Source: Candidatus Bipolaricaulota bacterium
GTDB lineage: Bacteria > Bipolaricaulota > Bipolaricaulia > UBA7950 > UBA9294
NCBI GenBank assembly: GCA_030603215.1
Contig: JAUVYF010000009.1
Coordinates: forward strand, 1-33,385
Reading direction: 5' to 3'
DNA: 33,385 nucleotides
Shown: positions 18,601 through 28,874 of the stretch, in pieces
How the letters are laid out: each line of letters begins with the position of its first letter
Position numbering within the stretch: position 1 is the stretch's first letter
Position numbers and translations under genes: made by a program
Notes under the pieces: model-generated
Database searches by the model: none
What the model was told of the DNA's origin: nothing
The model's input: the letters and a program-made list of their open reading frames with translations, nothing else

Positions 18601-19591
18601 GGCCAAGATAATAGAAACGCTGTTGTTTTCCCGTCGTAAGCGGATATTCACTTCCCTCAACTTCTAGATAACAGAAAGACATAAGGTGATTAAGAAAGGC
18701 TTGTTCATAGTCGCTTCCGATAATGAATGGATAGCGCTTCTCTTCCGAATCATCAAGCTGTGTCTCCTCGTTGTATTGTCTGATGTACTCCTGTACCCAC
18801 CTTCGCAACAGGATTTGCGGCTCGCTCTTGAGGATGAGGAAGTCTTGCTCTCTGCTAACAACAGAAAAACGTGTTCTGGAAAGGTCTTGAGATGGAGATT
18901 TAGTGATATCTTCAAATAGATAGCCAAGCCCGTAGGCGATAAGGTGGGAGTTCAGGGCTTGATTGGCCACCAACTCAATGGTCGCGATGGAGAACCCTTC
19001 AATGAAAGGCTCTTCTAGCTCAAAATGGTACAACCCCTGAAGGTTGAGCAAGTATGGCTGTCTAACCCACGGTTGTTCAGGAGAATACAAAGAGAAAGTC
19101 ATCTCTTCGTGCGCTGTTCGGCCGACAAATGTCTTTGATTCCGAGATCCCTTCAACCTGAGAGAGAATACCAGATAGTCGTGCTTTGCCCATCTGATAAT
19201 CTAGGCGTATGCCTCTGAGCTCCTTATTGTAAGCCAGAAAAGTGTTCTGCTGGGAGATAGGAAAATCACCGAATGTGCCTTGCAAATCGCCAGCGTCTAG
19301 GTCAACTGTCAACGACTGCATGTTCATGGGTTTCTGATCGTCAAATTGAGCATTGATTGTAAGAAAGGAAAGTGCTTTCCCTGTAATGTTTACAGCGAGT
19401 GACTGATCAAGATGTAGCTGATTTGGAGCCATGCCAGCCTGAGCTAATCCGTGCGGGGAGCCGAAACCATAGCGTAGGTGCCAGGTCTTCTCTCCAGTGA
19501 TGGTAGCTTCAAAGGTCTGCTCCTGTCCCTGAGATAGCAAGGAAACCCCAATTACAAGCAATGTAACGATCACCAAATAGCGCAGTTTCAC
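15671..19591 (-). CDS. Large outer-membrane beta-barrel-type protein with internal beta-propeller
   Basis: A 1306-residue exported protein with a signal peptide (KLRYLVIVTLLVIGVSLLSQ). Residues about 25-400 are beta-rich. Near 415-435 a motif VYLNGELLKRDIDYSIDY-EVG-VLIL resembles the recurrent element of large outer-membrane proteins such as SprA. Residues about 555-835 hold six or seven two-component-regulator type propeller blades (VYIGTDSGL, LWIGTTGGL, LYIGTDHGL, IWYATDHGL, DLWIGS). The last 470 residues alternate like a transmembrane beta-barrel and end in SLFIAAQF, with the terminal Phe of BAM substrates. GTG start with AAGGAG close before it, 9 nt after the PorV-like gene. I do not recognise a named family for the whole protein. 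A role as translocon, receptor or surface anchor is inference. Confidence 0.78.
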   Translation of the reverse strand: MKLRYLVIVTLLVIGVSLLSQGQEQTFEATITGEKTWHLRYGFGSPHGLAQAGMAPNQLHLDQSLAVNITGKALSFLTINAQFDDQKPMNMQSLTVDLDAGDLQGTFGDFPISQQNTFLAYNKELRGIRLDYQMGKARLSGILSQVEGISESKTFVGRTAHEEMTFSLYSPEQPWVRQPYLLNLQGLYHFELEEPFIEGFSIATIELVANQALNSHLIAYGLGYLFEDITKSPSQDLSRTRFSVVSREQDFLILKSEPQILLRRWVQEYIRQYNEETQLDDSEEKRYPFIIGSDYEQAFLNHLMSFCYLEVEGSEYPLTTGKQQRFYYLGHTDLKEGSIVVEVSLHGGTFLPITEADLPEYNAYPFLSEGIIEFDFPEQFFREAENAARVSFDYAVSGDVFILGLSIVQGSEKVYLNGELLKRDIDYSIDYEVGVLILFLEVAEEDTIQIDYERFRGGLGSGAEYSRNFYGLTLELPATESLDFRLSLLQAADNPMPLSDPAKAHTMPNTHTISGVSGTIDLDGFRANVVLGYSNDSFPLDDNLRLNLPNLVSTILVLPQYVLVGNLNGISAYSNGFWRNYTAGAGLSGNRVRDMVSDGNSVYIGTDSGLTVLHLEGVSPLAHVENWQRFYENDGLPSSEVRALALVGETLWIGTTGGLARVKPEEIETAEAWKTYTPDLFPDMRGILALAGDNTTLYIGTDHGLFSFDIAREEMTELHGMSDIAVGNLVLIDRLLYASSEIGLRSFDKGMGCGWLVFGKAVRATAMVNGDIWYATDHGLYRVSDQKPFIDDWSITALTSSADGDLWIGSRADSSYQLNVWRANSELETFTNYVMGIDGRDKTRFRDIPADEHRYQGLFARASFNRDVGTFRISGDFESVAPGFSSIGRPGRRDVTGWNVSVAATLAEGITILASHGYHMIDQRSDEQRDIMDNQLSFAWQFGPLFSFSLRSEMVDDDWLHMGADSTALSYSVGLQNGFFDDTLSLAVAWNDSFETAISQDYYRRDSGLSFTGTYQILSGFSIAGSWEYPLILDATGAQRSEKRNLSVSLSRSLGEVVNVSGKYELSASRFLSDESLFMIHTASIDLGFNEFALLGLRFLPILNLEFETQAGTIAWDGRASVRVELDAVFAQVAYRKKVLQVPQGQVQYDDTFTLSLGYSGIPYLRPTVSYTRGVNIVVYKDETRSSGDHILTGRLLWAPPQANHRNDLSLALRVNESDEITASVLNTFSYTISQYTSARLSLDGRYKISETATGNNLSLTLGGIVDYRLSDSWHASLAVSYIAGETHTTKFYHSVLFSLFIAAQF

Positions 19592-19600
19592 TTTCTCCTT

Positions 19601-20452
19601 CTAGAACCTGAATGTGAGAGACAGATAGTGACTATCAGGAAGATCTGCGTGCAAAACGTAAGCCCAATCGACTTGATAAGTTTCGAAACGCAGCGTTAAG
19701 CCAATTGTGGACTGACTTGTGGCATAGCCAATCCTCGCTGCAAAGTCTTCCATCCACACCTCAACGCCTCCTGTTATCTGCGGCTTGGCAGCGAGAATGT
19801 CTGCAATGCTCACTGCCAAGTTCCAATAGGCTGCAGGGAACGGCTGCATGGTCAGGGCAGCTCCAATGTTAACCCTGGTAGGCCAATGTTCATCATGACC
19901 GTTCTCAAAAGCAAGGTCTCCTGAAATAAGATTCTCCACGATAACGCCAATTTTCACACGATTGATCGTAATAAGACAAGCGGGATCAATCGCCCATCCT
20001 TGTCCGGACAAGGGCTGGGAAAGACGATAGATCTTTGCTCGGGCGCCTAGGGCAAAGACACCAGCTGCAACACCGACCGAGATGGTTGCCGCCTGGCTTA
20101 CGTAACGAAAAGCCCCTTCTTCAGTCGTGATCAATCCCGAATCTAGTTGCATCCCCACAATCCCGAAATGGGGAACAGCGATACCAACTGCTCCATAGCT
20201 GAAGGCTCCGAAGGGCCGCGAGAACAAGGAAGTGAATCGGATATCCTTGATAGCGCCTAAGCCTGCTGGGTTAGAAAATATGGCATTCTCGTCATCCGCC
20301 AGGGCGATAAGGGTATTACTCATTCCTATGGAACGTGTTCCTGTTGCCAATTGGAAGATAGCCGCAACGTTCGCAAAATCCTCTCCCGGCGCCATTACAG
20401 AGACAAGAAGCAACATAAGGAGTACCGCCCATGGCATGCGCCGCGAGATCAT
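19601..20452 (-). CDS. PorV/PorQ-like outer-membrane barrel protein
   Basis: A 283-residue protein with signal peptide (MPWAVLLMLLLVSVMAPGED). The mature start FANVAAIFQLATGTRSIGMSNTLIALADDENAIFSNPAGLG is the hallmark of PorV/PorQ-type, FadL-like barrels: A-DD--A-FSNPAGL. It ends HYLSLTFRF, with a C-terminal Phe suited to BAM insertion. PorV carries substrates to the cell surface in type IX secretion, and PorQ-like relatives occur in several phyla without full T9SS. The ATG overlaps the stop of the protease gene and the large barrel gene follows after 9 nt, so the three are an operon. Family assignment is firm; function by context only. Confidence 0.85.
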   Translation of the reverse strand: MISRRMPWAVLLMLLLVSVMAPGEDFANVAAIFQLATGTRSIGMSNTLIALADDENAIFSNPAGLGAIKDIRFTSLFSRPFGAFSYGAVGIAVPHFGIVGMQLDSGLITTEEGAFRYVSQAATISVGVAAGVFALGARAKIYRLSQPLSGQGWAIDPACLITINRVKIGVIVENLISGDLAFENGHDEHWPTRVNIGAALTMQPFPAAYWNLAVSIADILAAKPQITGGVEVWMEDFAARIGYATSQSTIGLTLRFETYQVDWAYVLHADLPDSHYLSLTFRF

Positions 20453-22560
20453 CTGATGATCACCAATCGCCCTATCTCCGAGGAGTTACCCCCAGCCATG
20501 ATCGTATACAAGTAGAGTCCATTTGCCAGTAGTCTGCCCAGGCTGTCAATAAGATCCCATTCATATTGGCTGGATTCTGGGTCAACCTCCTGCTGGAAAA
20601 GCAATGCTCCTACAATATTGTAGACTTGTAGCGTTGCCTGTGTTGCTCCTTCGGGGAGCGTGTACGTAAACAGAGCACGGTTCCTGACAGGATTGCTTGA
20701 CACGGTTACTGTAGGAGAATATGTTTCGCTTTCCTCGGGATCGTATATCGAAGTGACCGCTTCGTAAGCATTTGCCTTTCCATATCCCCAACTTGTGTTA
20801 GGGATGAGCCCGGTAAATGCGTCACTTGCAGAAGTCTCCATGAGTTTCATTCTTATTTCTTCGTTGATCAACTGTGGATTGTACGAAAGCATCAATGCTA
20901 TTACGCCGCTCACATGGGCAGCAGAGAAACTGGTTCCTCTGAGCAGGGTATGCATTGGGTCGGGCAAGCCTTCCCTGAAACTGTTACTGGATAGAGCGGC
21001 AGCTATCCATGCTCCTGGAGCCGTAAGTTCCGGTTTTTGTCGCCCATCCCGAGTCGGCCCCCGGCTGGAAAAATAAGAGATCTCGCCAATTCCATTCTCC
21101 GTAGGGAAATCGGGCAATTCCTTGGTGTTGAATGACCCTACAGTGATTACGCCGTATGCGTTTCCTGGTTCGTCAATCGTACAGTGTGTATCTCCTTCAA
21201 GAATTGTGGCGCCCGTGTTTGTGATAATCCATCCGTCAAACCGACCGCCGCCGCCTTCATCGGTTATCGTGAAGCTCCACCTGCTTCCCGGAGTTACCCC
21301 GATCAAAGACACCTGGATCTCATTATCTCCGTTATTTGGGTTTGTCCCATCAGAAGCGTTGTCCACATATAGATTCTCCGCTTGAGAGCTTGCGTAGCTG
21401 CCTGTGTCTACTGTCAACGAAGAACCAACTGGTGAGGTGACGGTAAGGGAGAAGCTGGATTCACCCGGATACCATAGCTGCAGCTTAAGCGAAGGAGAAA
21501 TAGGATTGATGGTGAAGGTAAAAGAGTTTCCGTGAAGCTCCTGCCCTACGTGGATGTTCGCATCACCCTCATTCCCTGCGGATACAACAATTGCCTGCCC
21601 ATATTGTTGTGCTAGCTCGGATAGGCCTTGCTCAAACAAACTCGTTCCATCGTGTGGCCCTTCGTGCCCACCTAGGCTCAGATTTACTACGGCTGGCAGA
21701 CCAAGCATATCTGCTTGTTCAAAGATATATCTCACTCCGCTGATAATATCCAAGGTGTAGAAAGAGGTCTTGACCATAACGATTGTCGCCTCCGGAGCCA
21801 CTCCAATCAGGCCGGTATCAGACGACGATCCATCACCTGCCGCAATTCCCATCAGATGTGTCCCGTGACCGTTTGTGTCTGCTTGATGGACCTGTCCGCT
21901 TTCCGGACCGAGCCCAAGGGCGATGTCACTTTCGATCTCGTCATTGCCATAATACGCGCCTAGAGAACCACTAGTTTGATCCCAGATAGAAAAGATGCGA
22001 GACGATTCTTCGATGCCATCACCGTCTGAATCATAACGGAAGTCAAGATGCGAATAATCGATCCCTGTGTCTACTGAGCCGATAATCACTCCTTCTCCTG
22101 TTAGTGGTGGTACGGCTGAGTGTAATTGATCGGCCCCTATTACGGGAACGCTGTAATCGAGTTTTGGCTCTGTCTTCCATGAGGGCTCAATGTAGACAAC
22201 TTGCGGCGAATTGGCCAGGAGTAACAGCTCTGTTACGCTAACTTGCATACCGATAATAGTTCCCGTATTCACCAGTATGGGAATACCAAGGAAGGTTCGC
22301 CCAAACAACCCCTGATGCGTTTGCACCAATACTCCAAATTGCCATTCAACTGGATCAACATGAGTGCTCGTCGTGCGTTTCAATGGGAATATCTGTAGAT
22401 GGCTGACAAAGCCGCCAAGTTTAATACTCGTGTCTTGGGCTAGTTGCTGGAGAATGCTGCGTAGCGACGGATGAAGTACTGCTTCATCTCCTGTTGCGTA
22501 TGATGCAATAACGATGGAAATGCTTGTGGCAACGAACAGAAGTTTGAGAAACGTTCTCAT
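20449..22560 (-). CDS. Secreted subtilisin-like serine protease (S8) with C-terminal sorting-type domain
   Basis: A 703-residue exported protease. After a signal peptide (FLKLLFVATSISIVIASYA) and a propeptide-like region to about residue 135, the S8 domain has all three catalytic residues: Asp in SVDTGIDYSHLDF (~160), His in NGHGTHLMGIAAG (~227) and Ser in RGTSFSAAHVSG (~541), with the oxyanion Asn in VVSAGNEGD. An insertion between His and Ser (about 330-470) is beta-rich and PA/jelly-roll like. The last 85 residues (SSNPVRNRALFTYTLPEG, then LQVYNIVGALLF, then NGLYLYTIMAGG and RLVIIR) match the FlgD-Ig/type A C-terminal sorting domain fold seen on type IX substrates. It is the first gene of the three-gene unit. 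ATG is preceded by GAGGGTGA. Confidence 0.92.
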   Translation of the reverse strand: MRTFLKLLFVATSISIVIASYATGDEAVLHPSLRSILQQLAQDTSIKLGGFVSHLQIFPLKRTTSTHVDPVEWQFGVLVQTHQGLFGRTFLGIPILVNTGTIIGMQVSVTELLLLANSPQVVYIEPSWKTEPKLDYSVPVIGADQLHSAVPPLTGEGVIIGSVDTGIDYSHLDFRYDSDGDGIEESSRIFSIWDQTSGSLGAYYGNDEIESDIALGLGPESGQVHQADTNGHGTHLMGIAAGDGSSSDTGLIGVAPEATIVMVKTSFYTLDIISGVRYIFEQADMLGLPAVVNLSLGGHEGPHDGTSLFEQGLSELAQQYGQAIVVSAGNEGDANIHVGQELHGNSFTFTINPISPSLKLQLWYPGESSFSLTVTSPVGSSLTVDTGSYASSQAENLYVDNASDGTNPNNGDNEIQVSLIGVTPGSRWSFTITDEGGGGRFDGWIITNTGATILEGDTHCTIDEPGNAYGVITVGSFNTKELPDFPTENGIGEISYFSSRGPTRDGRQKPELTAPGAWIAAALSSNSFREGLPDPMHTLLRGTSFSAAHVSGVIALMLSYNPQLINEEIRMKLMETSASDAFTGLIPNTSWGYGKANAYEAVTSIYDPEESETYSPTVTVSSNPVRNRALFTYTLPEGATQATLQVYNIVGALLFQQEVDPESSQYEWDLIDSLGRLLANGLYLYTIMAGGNSSEIGRLVIIR

Positions 22561-22670
22561 ATGCTCACCCTCAACAGAAGAACAATTCTAGCTTGGCGTG
22601 TATCATGTCACAGCGAGATGACCAGTTCGCGATAGCAGCCCCAATATTCCACCTGACTCCTCTTGCAGCA

Positions 22671-23978
22671 CTACTCTTCAGGGTTTGTGGGGGGAATATG
22701 CCGTACCTTCCGCTCTATAGGCAAGGGTTCGGGGAGGTCTTTTGTTTCCGCGTTCAGTTCCTTAAAGCGTCTTGCGGCAGGGAGTAGTCGCTGCTGCAGT
22801 GATCCTACGGCGGCATCGTAGGCATTGATTGTTTGTCCCAAGCACTTGCCCGTGTTCTGCAGGTGGTGGACGAAAGTGACTATGCGTTCGTATAATTCCT
22901 GGCCTTGCCTAGCAATCTGCTGAGCATTATCAGCGATCTCATGCTGTTGCCATCCATACGCCACTGCTCGAAGAAGGCCGAGCAGGCTTAGTGGTGTTGC
23001 GATTAGTATGTGTCTGCTAATAGCAGATTCCAGAAGTTCGGCATCCAGCTCAAAAGCGGCTGCAAGGCAGGGTTCACTTGGCACAAACATGATGAGAATC
23101 TCTGGCGCTTGCTCAAACTGGGCCCAATACTGCTTACGCCCGAGTTCCCGTACTCGCTGTCGGATCGCTTGAACGTGGGCTCTTAGCTTCATCTTGCGTT
23201 CTTCCTCGGTCTTAGCCTTTACGGCGTCGAAATAGGCCTGCATTGGCGTCTTAGCGTCGACTGGTAGGATTCCCTTATTAGGAAGGTACACGATCATGTC
23301 TGGTCTACCCTTATCAGTTGTAACTTGCTCGGCGAAGTCTACATTTGCCGTCATACCAGCAAGTTCTACTACGCGTCGCAGCTGGAACTCCCCCCACTGC
23401 CCTCGCACAGTAGATGATCGAAGGGCTTGCGCAAGGGTAACGGTTGTGTCCCTAAGCTGGGTATGAGCCTGCGAAAGGGAAGCAAGATGTTGCTCTAGAC
23501 TTCTATACGCTCCCTCGCGTTTTTCCTCCAGTGTCCGTAGCTGCATGTCCATGGTTACCAGGGTCTTTTCGAGTGGCTGAACAAGGTTTCTTACTTCTTC
23601 CTTTTGCGTGCCCCAATCACCCTTTATCCCAGTAAGAAGGGTGTTAAGCTGCTCGTGGCTGCGTTTCAAGAATGCATCAGCGTTCGATCGTAGCGCCTTA
23701 CTAGCCAAGGCCTCGAATGCTTCTCGCAGCCGTTCTTGCGCCTCTTCTACCCATCGCGCCTTTTCTGAATCAAGTTGGTGTTCCTTCTGCGATTGAGCCT
23801 GTTGGATCTTGAGTGTTATGTTTTCCTCACGCAGGCGTTCATCTTCCACAACTCTATCTTCGGCAACAGCAAGGCGCTCTCTTAGTCGGGTCCTCTTACT
23901 GGTGTTATGCATGTATGAAGCAAGGAAACCAATTCCTATTCCTACAAACAGTGCTAAGAATTGTAGAGCTAGTTCCAT
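22671..23978 (-). CDS. rmuC: RmuC family protein
   Basis: A putative nuclease-like protein that limits inversions and rearrangements at repeats in E. coli. In 435 residues there is one N-terminal membrane anchor (LALQFLALFVGIGIGFLASYM), a long charged coiled coil (residues ~25-190), and the RmuC domain with VRGQWGEFQLRRVVELAGM, GRPDMIVYLPNKGILPVDAKTP and the LIATPLSLLGLLRAVAYGW segment. ATG 23978 has GAGGTAG 6 nt upstream. It is divergent from ligA and 110 nt upstream of the protease gene. A weak TAGAAT lies in that gap, so the protease operon may have its own promoter. Confidence 0.92.
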   Translation of the reverse strand: MELALQFLALFVGIGIGFLASYMHNTSKRTRLRERLAVAEDRVVEDERLREENITLKIQQAQSQKEHQLDSEKARWVEEAQERLREAFEALASKALRSNADAFLKRSHEQLNTLLTGIKGDWGTQKEEVRNLVQPLEKTLVTMDMQLRTLEEKREGAYRSLEQHLASLSQAHTQLRDTTVTLAQALRSSTVRGQWGEFQLRRVVELAGMTANVDFAEQVTTDKGRPDMIVYLPNKGILPVDAKTPMQAYFDAVKAKTEEERKMKLRAHVQAIRQRVRELGRKQYWAQFEQAPEILIMFVPSEPCLAAAFELDAELLESAISRHILIATPLSLLGLLRAVAYGWQQHEIADNAQQIARQGQELYERIVTFVHHLQNTGKCLGQTINAYDAAVGSLQQRLLPAARRFKELNAETKDLPEPLPIERKVRHIPPTNPEE

Positions 23979-24110
23979 TAGAATCTACCTCGCAGTACTC
24001 TGATCTGCCCTTGTCGACCAGGCATGTTGTCCACAGTTAAGCTGTTCACTGGGGCACTATGGCCTGACATCTCTGATAAGCAAGATCCCAAGCCTATACT
24101 ATTACAATAG

Positions 24111-26213
<2,103 letters not shown>

Positions 26214-26417
26214 CATTGGAGCACAAACATCTTTCGCTTGCGAACCCAGCAATGCGGAAAGGGTTGAATGCAGTATTCATCCTTGGCGTGTTGATGGTTT
26301 CAAAGTTTCGCTAGTGTTATCGTTTTGAGCCGAGCAGTTTCTTCTGTCTCGAGGCGTGGAGAGGCTAGCTGAAGGAAAGATGAATATGGTGTTAAGCTGT
26401 TGGCGAGTGGGGAGTGC

Positions 26418-27305
26418 TCATTCTAGCAACAGATTGCGAAAGTACTCCAAGCTGCGATAGCTCCACTTCGCGGTAACCTTGGCCAATCCCTCTTGTACAA
26501 GTTGACGCGCACGTTCGCGGCTTATTTCCATCACTCTACCTACTTCGGCCAAAGAGTAAGGTATCCCATCTTCCAGTCCGTAGTGCAGACGCAGCGCAGA
26601 GGCTTGTCGTGCGGGAATGTAGTCGATGATGTCGCGCAGCTCTTCCTGAAAGAGAAGTCGCAGCGCTTCCCTTTCTGGCCCCGGTGTAGTTGTGTCTTCT
26701 AATACTTCTTCCAGTGTCTCTTCGCCACTAGCTCCAACAAGCTGATCCAAGGAACGCAGATCCCTCACTTTTCTCTCGATTTGTTCCAAACGCTCCACCG
26801 AGAGACCACTAATCGTTGTGATCTCTTGTTCATTTGTCTCTGCCTTACCTTGAGACAAGTCTCGAATCTGTTTCAGCTGGCGCAGAGCACGGAACAAGTA
26901 GTCAGGTATACGGATCATTCGCGAGTATTCAGTAATAGCCGAAAGAATAGCACGGCGCACCCACCAAGTCGCATATGTGCTTAACCTATAGCCCCGTTCA
27001 ACGTCAAAGCGATCGATGGCCTCAATCAAACCAAGATTGCCTTCTTGAATAAGGTCAATAAGGTCAACGCCAGAATCAGCATACCCTTGAGCTATCTTAA
27101 CGACTAAGCGAAGATTGGAAATGATTAACCGTTGTCGCGCTCCATCTATTCCTTTGGCCATAGACCGGGCTAGTTTGCGCTCCTCCTCTGCGGTTAGAAG
27201 AGGAAAGCGAGATATCTCACGATAGTAGATCTGCAGGAGATGAGAAACATCCGTTGTTGCTAAGTCCCAGTTCGTCTCCCTTTCTGTTTTTGCCATTGCT
27301 TTCAC
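26418..27305 (-). CDS. RNA polymerase sigma factor, sigma-70 family (short RpoD-like)
   Basis: Directs RNA polymerase to promoters. About 296 residues with regions 1.2 (VSHLLQIYYREISRFPLLTAEEE), 2 (RLIISNLRLVVKIA, DLIQEGNLGLIEAIDRFD), 3 and 4 (SLAEVGRVMEISRERARQL). Region 1.1 is absent. In region 2.4, the helix WWVRRAILSAITEYSRMIRIP differs from RpoD's WWIRQAITRAI at the positions equivalent to E. coli Q437 (Arg), T440 (Leu) and R441 (Ser), two of which read the -10 element. It may therefore be a group 2 or alternative sigma rather than the housekeeping one. Starts TTG 27311, GTG 27305 (AAGG 7 nt upstream, chosen) and ATG 27296 are all possible. It follows pus10 by about 45 nt on the same strand and converges on ligA; the 204 nt between them hold no clear terminator. 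Confidence 0.92.
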   Translation of the reverse strand: MKAMAKTERETNWDLATTDVSHLLQIYYREISRFPLLTAEEERKLARSMAKGIDGARQRLIISNLRLVVKIAQGYADSGVDLIDLIQEGNLGLIEAIDRFDVERGYRLSTYATWWVRRAILSAITEYSRMIRIPDYLFRALRQLKQIRDLSQGKAETNEQEITTISGLSVERLEQIERKVRDLRSLDQLVGASGEETLEEVLEDTTTPGPEREALRLLFQEELRDIIDYIPARQASALRLHYGLEDGIPYSLAEVGRVMEISRERARQLVQEGLAKVTAKWSYRSLEYFRNLLLE

Positions 27306-27349
27306 CGCCAAACCTTACGCAATTAGAACACCTACTTGCAACCATCTGC

Positions 27350-28603
27350 TCAATATGGAAACAGGGACGAGGTTACTTCGACTACATCTAACGCAATGAC
27401 ATGAGCAGCAATTCCAAGGCAACTAGCCAGACTTGGCGCTGTACGACCATTATCACCTGAGACAAGTTCCTTAATGTACAGACCTCCTTCGCTCTTCACC
27501 GTGATGTTTGCCTGATGGGGGGATACTAGCTCTCCTCCGATTTCATGGATCCTGCGAGTACGTGTCAGGTCAGCCCGGCGATGAACAACTCGTTGCGGAG
27601 TTCGCTGTTTGATCTCTCCGACAAGCTTACACAATGCTTCACGCAGGCTACCGCTAGAAATATCGCCTTCAAATGACACCAGCGCCTCATATGTCTTGGC
27701 TGCGCGTATCTCCTTGATCTTCGATACCATCATGCGCGAAACAAACTTCAACTTCCCTATTCTTATCTTGCCTCCTTGCGTCTTGTTAACCTCAGCCTGA
27801 AGCGATACAAGATCCAGCTCACGCCTACGCGGCGAACAAACCTCGAGCACAAATGGCCGGCCGGACCCAAGCATACGAGCATCTATGTCTTCCCGTCCGG
27901 CTCCGTGCAAGTGGCCGCTATTCGAGCCTGCTGCGTCCAGAAATGCCTTTTCCATAAGCTCTTCTACTGATTCTTCGTATTGCTTTCCTGTGGAATTGCA
28001 GTGATCGCATCCTTTGCCCCTGCAGTGACGGCACGGCCAGCGAGTCTGAGGAATCCCACGCGTCAGCTTTTGATACCGCCCGTAGATAAATAGGGAAAGA
28101 ACCCGAAGCTCGATCGTATTCCGGACAAGGTCAATAACAAAGGAAAGATGAGGCTTCTCAATATCAAGCGTCCCATGTGTAACCTGTGCCTCAAATGCTT
28201 TGCCAATCCTACGATTTATCGCGTGTTTGAGTGACTCGGCACGGTTCGTACAGAATCGCTCACTAAACAGCCTTTCCATCTCGATAAGTCTTGGGGTAAG
28301 CTTCACGCCAAATAGGTAACTGTCAAAGTTGATTCCACTAGACAATGCAACAGCACGACTCGCCCAGGAATCCACATCTCTAAGGAAACCCTCACAAATC
28401 CAGCATGAACCCGCTTTATCCTCTATCCCGAGCATAGAAAGTATGATTCGTAGAGACTTCCCGCGCTCGCTGTTCGCAAGACCATGTCCGAGCTGTGCAA
28501 AGGCGCGCCCCAGGCATTCATCACAAATGGCGCCGCTCTGAACGATGTTGGCTGCCTGCGTAAGTACCTTTCCGGGGTCATCACTCCACATTCGCTGGCT
28601 CAC
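27350..28603 (-). CDS. pus10: Archaeal-type tRNA pseudouridine synthase Pus10
   Basis: Pus10 makes pseudouridine 54 (and 55) in tRNA of archaea and is also found in eukaryotes. Bacteria normally use TrmA and TruB for these sites. The 417-residue protein is full length. Its N-terminal zinc site has CDECLGRAF (Cys 27/30) and CWIC (Cys 67/70). A THUMP-like region leads to the archaeal CRHCRGKGCDHCNSTGK ribbon. The catalytic block GAGREDIDARMLGSGRPFVLEV holds the active Asp at about 241. TYEALVSF and the final GLYIKELVSGDNGRTAPSLA block complete the family signature. GTG start with GAGG 5 nt upstream. It sits upstream of the sigma gene, probably cotranscribed. Inference: acquired from archaea or a deep relic. 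Confidence 0.93.
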   Translation of the reverse strand: MSQRMWSDDPGKVLTQAANIVQSGAICDECLGRAFAQLGHGLANSERGKSLRIILSMLGIEDKAGSCWICEGFLRDVDSWASRAVALSSGINFDSYLFGVKLTPRLIEMERLFSERFCTNRAESLKHAINRRIGKAFEAQVTHGTLDIEKPHLSFVIDLVRNTIELRVLSLFIYGRYQKLTRGIPQTRWPCRHCRGKGCDHCNSTGKQYEESVEELMEKAFLDAAGSNSGHLHGAGREDIDARMLGSGRPFVLEVCSPRRRELDLVSLQAEVNKTQGGKIRIGKLKFVSRMMVSKIKEIRAAKTYEALVSFEGDISSGSLREALCKLVGEIKQRTPQRVVHRRADLTRTRRIHEIGGELVSPHQANITVKSEGGLYIKELVSGDNGRTAPSLASCLGIAAHVIALDVVEVTSSLFPY

Positions 28604-28738
28604 CTCTTCCTCTCACTGATTGGCTAGTTCATCCTTAGCGCAGTTCAATTGACAAGTGCCAACTACCTCAACTACTTAACTCTCACTTTTCTTCCCTGAT
28701 TCGGGTAACTACCTTACTCGGGTAACATCTTTAAAAGG

Positions 28739-28766
28739 GTATCACTCCCTATTCACCTGTTGTCAA
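28739..28766 (-). promoter_or_regulatory. Candidate promoter for pus10
   Basis: On the minus strand TTGACA (plus 28761-28766) and TGATAC (plus 28739-28744) are 16 bp apart, about 135 nt upstream of the GTG start. The -35 is perfect and the -10 is weak. Just downstream, on the plus strand, CGGGTAAC occurs twice in tandem (about 28703-28727), in TTCGGGTAACTACCTT and CTCGGGTAACATC. These could be operator half-sites between the divergent pus10 and MerR-like genes. Confidence 0.5.
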
Positions 28767-28874
28767 CCAGTTTCCGCCGATCATCTATCTATGGAATCAC
28801 GCGTGTTCTCCTCATTATTTGCGATCGACTTGCTTATTGCCTACCGATATCCTATTGTAACTCTTGAGGTGGAT

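Noticed and set aside
15671-22560. Claim of a complete type IX secretion system
   Set aside because: Only a PorV-like protein, one CTD-bearing protease and a large barrel are seen; no GldK/L/M/N, PorU or PorZ homologue is in the window.
24027-24035. TTGTCCACA, one mismatch from a DnaA box, between rmuC and ligA
   Set aside because: A single box with no cluster, no AT-rich unwinding region and no dnaA or dnaN nearby; not enough for an origin.
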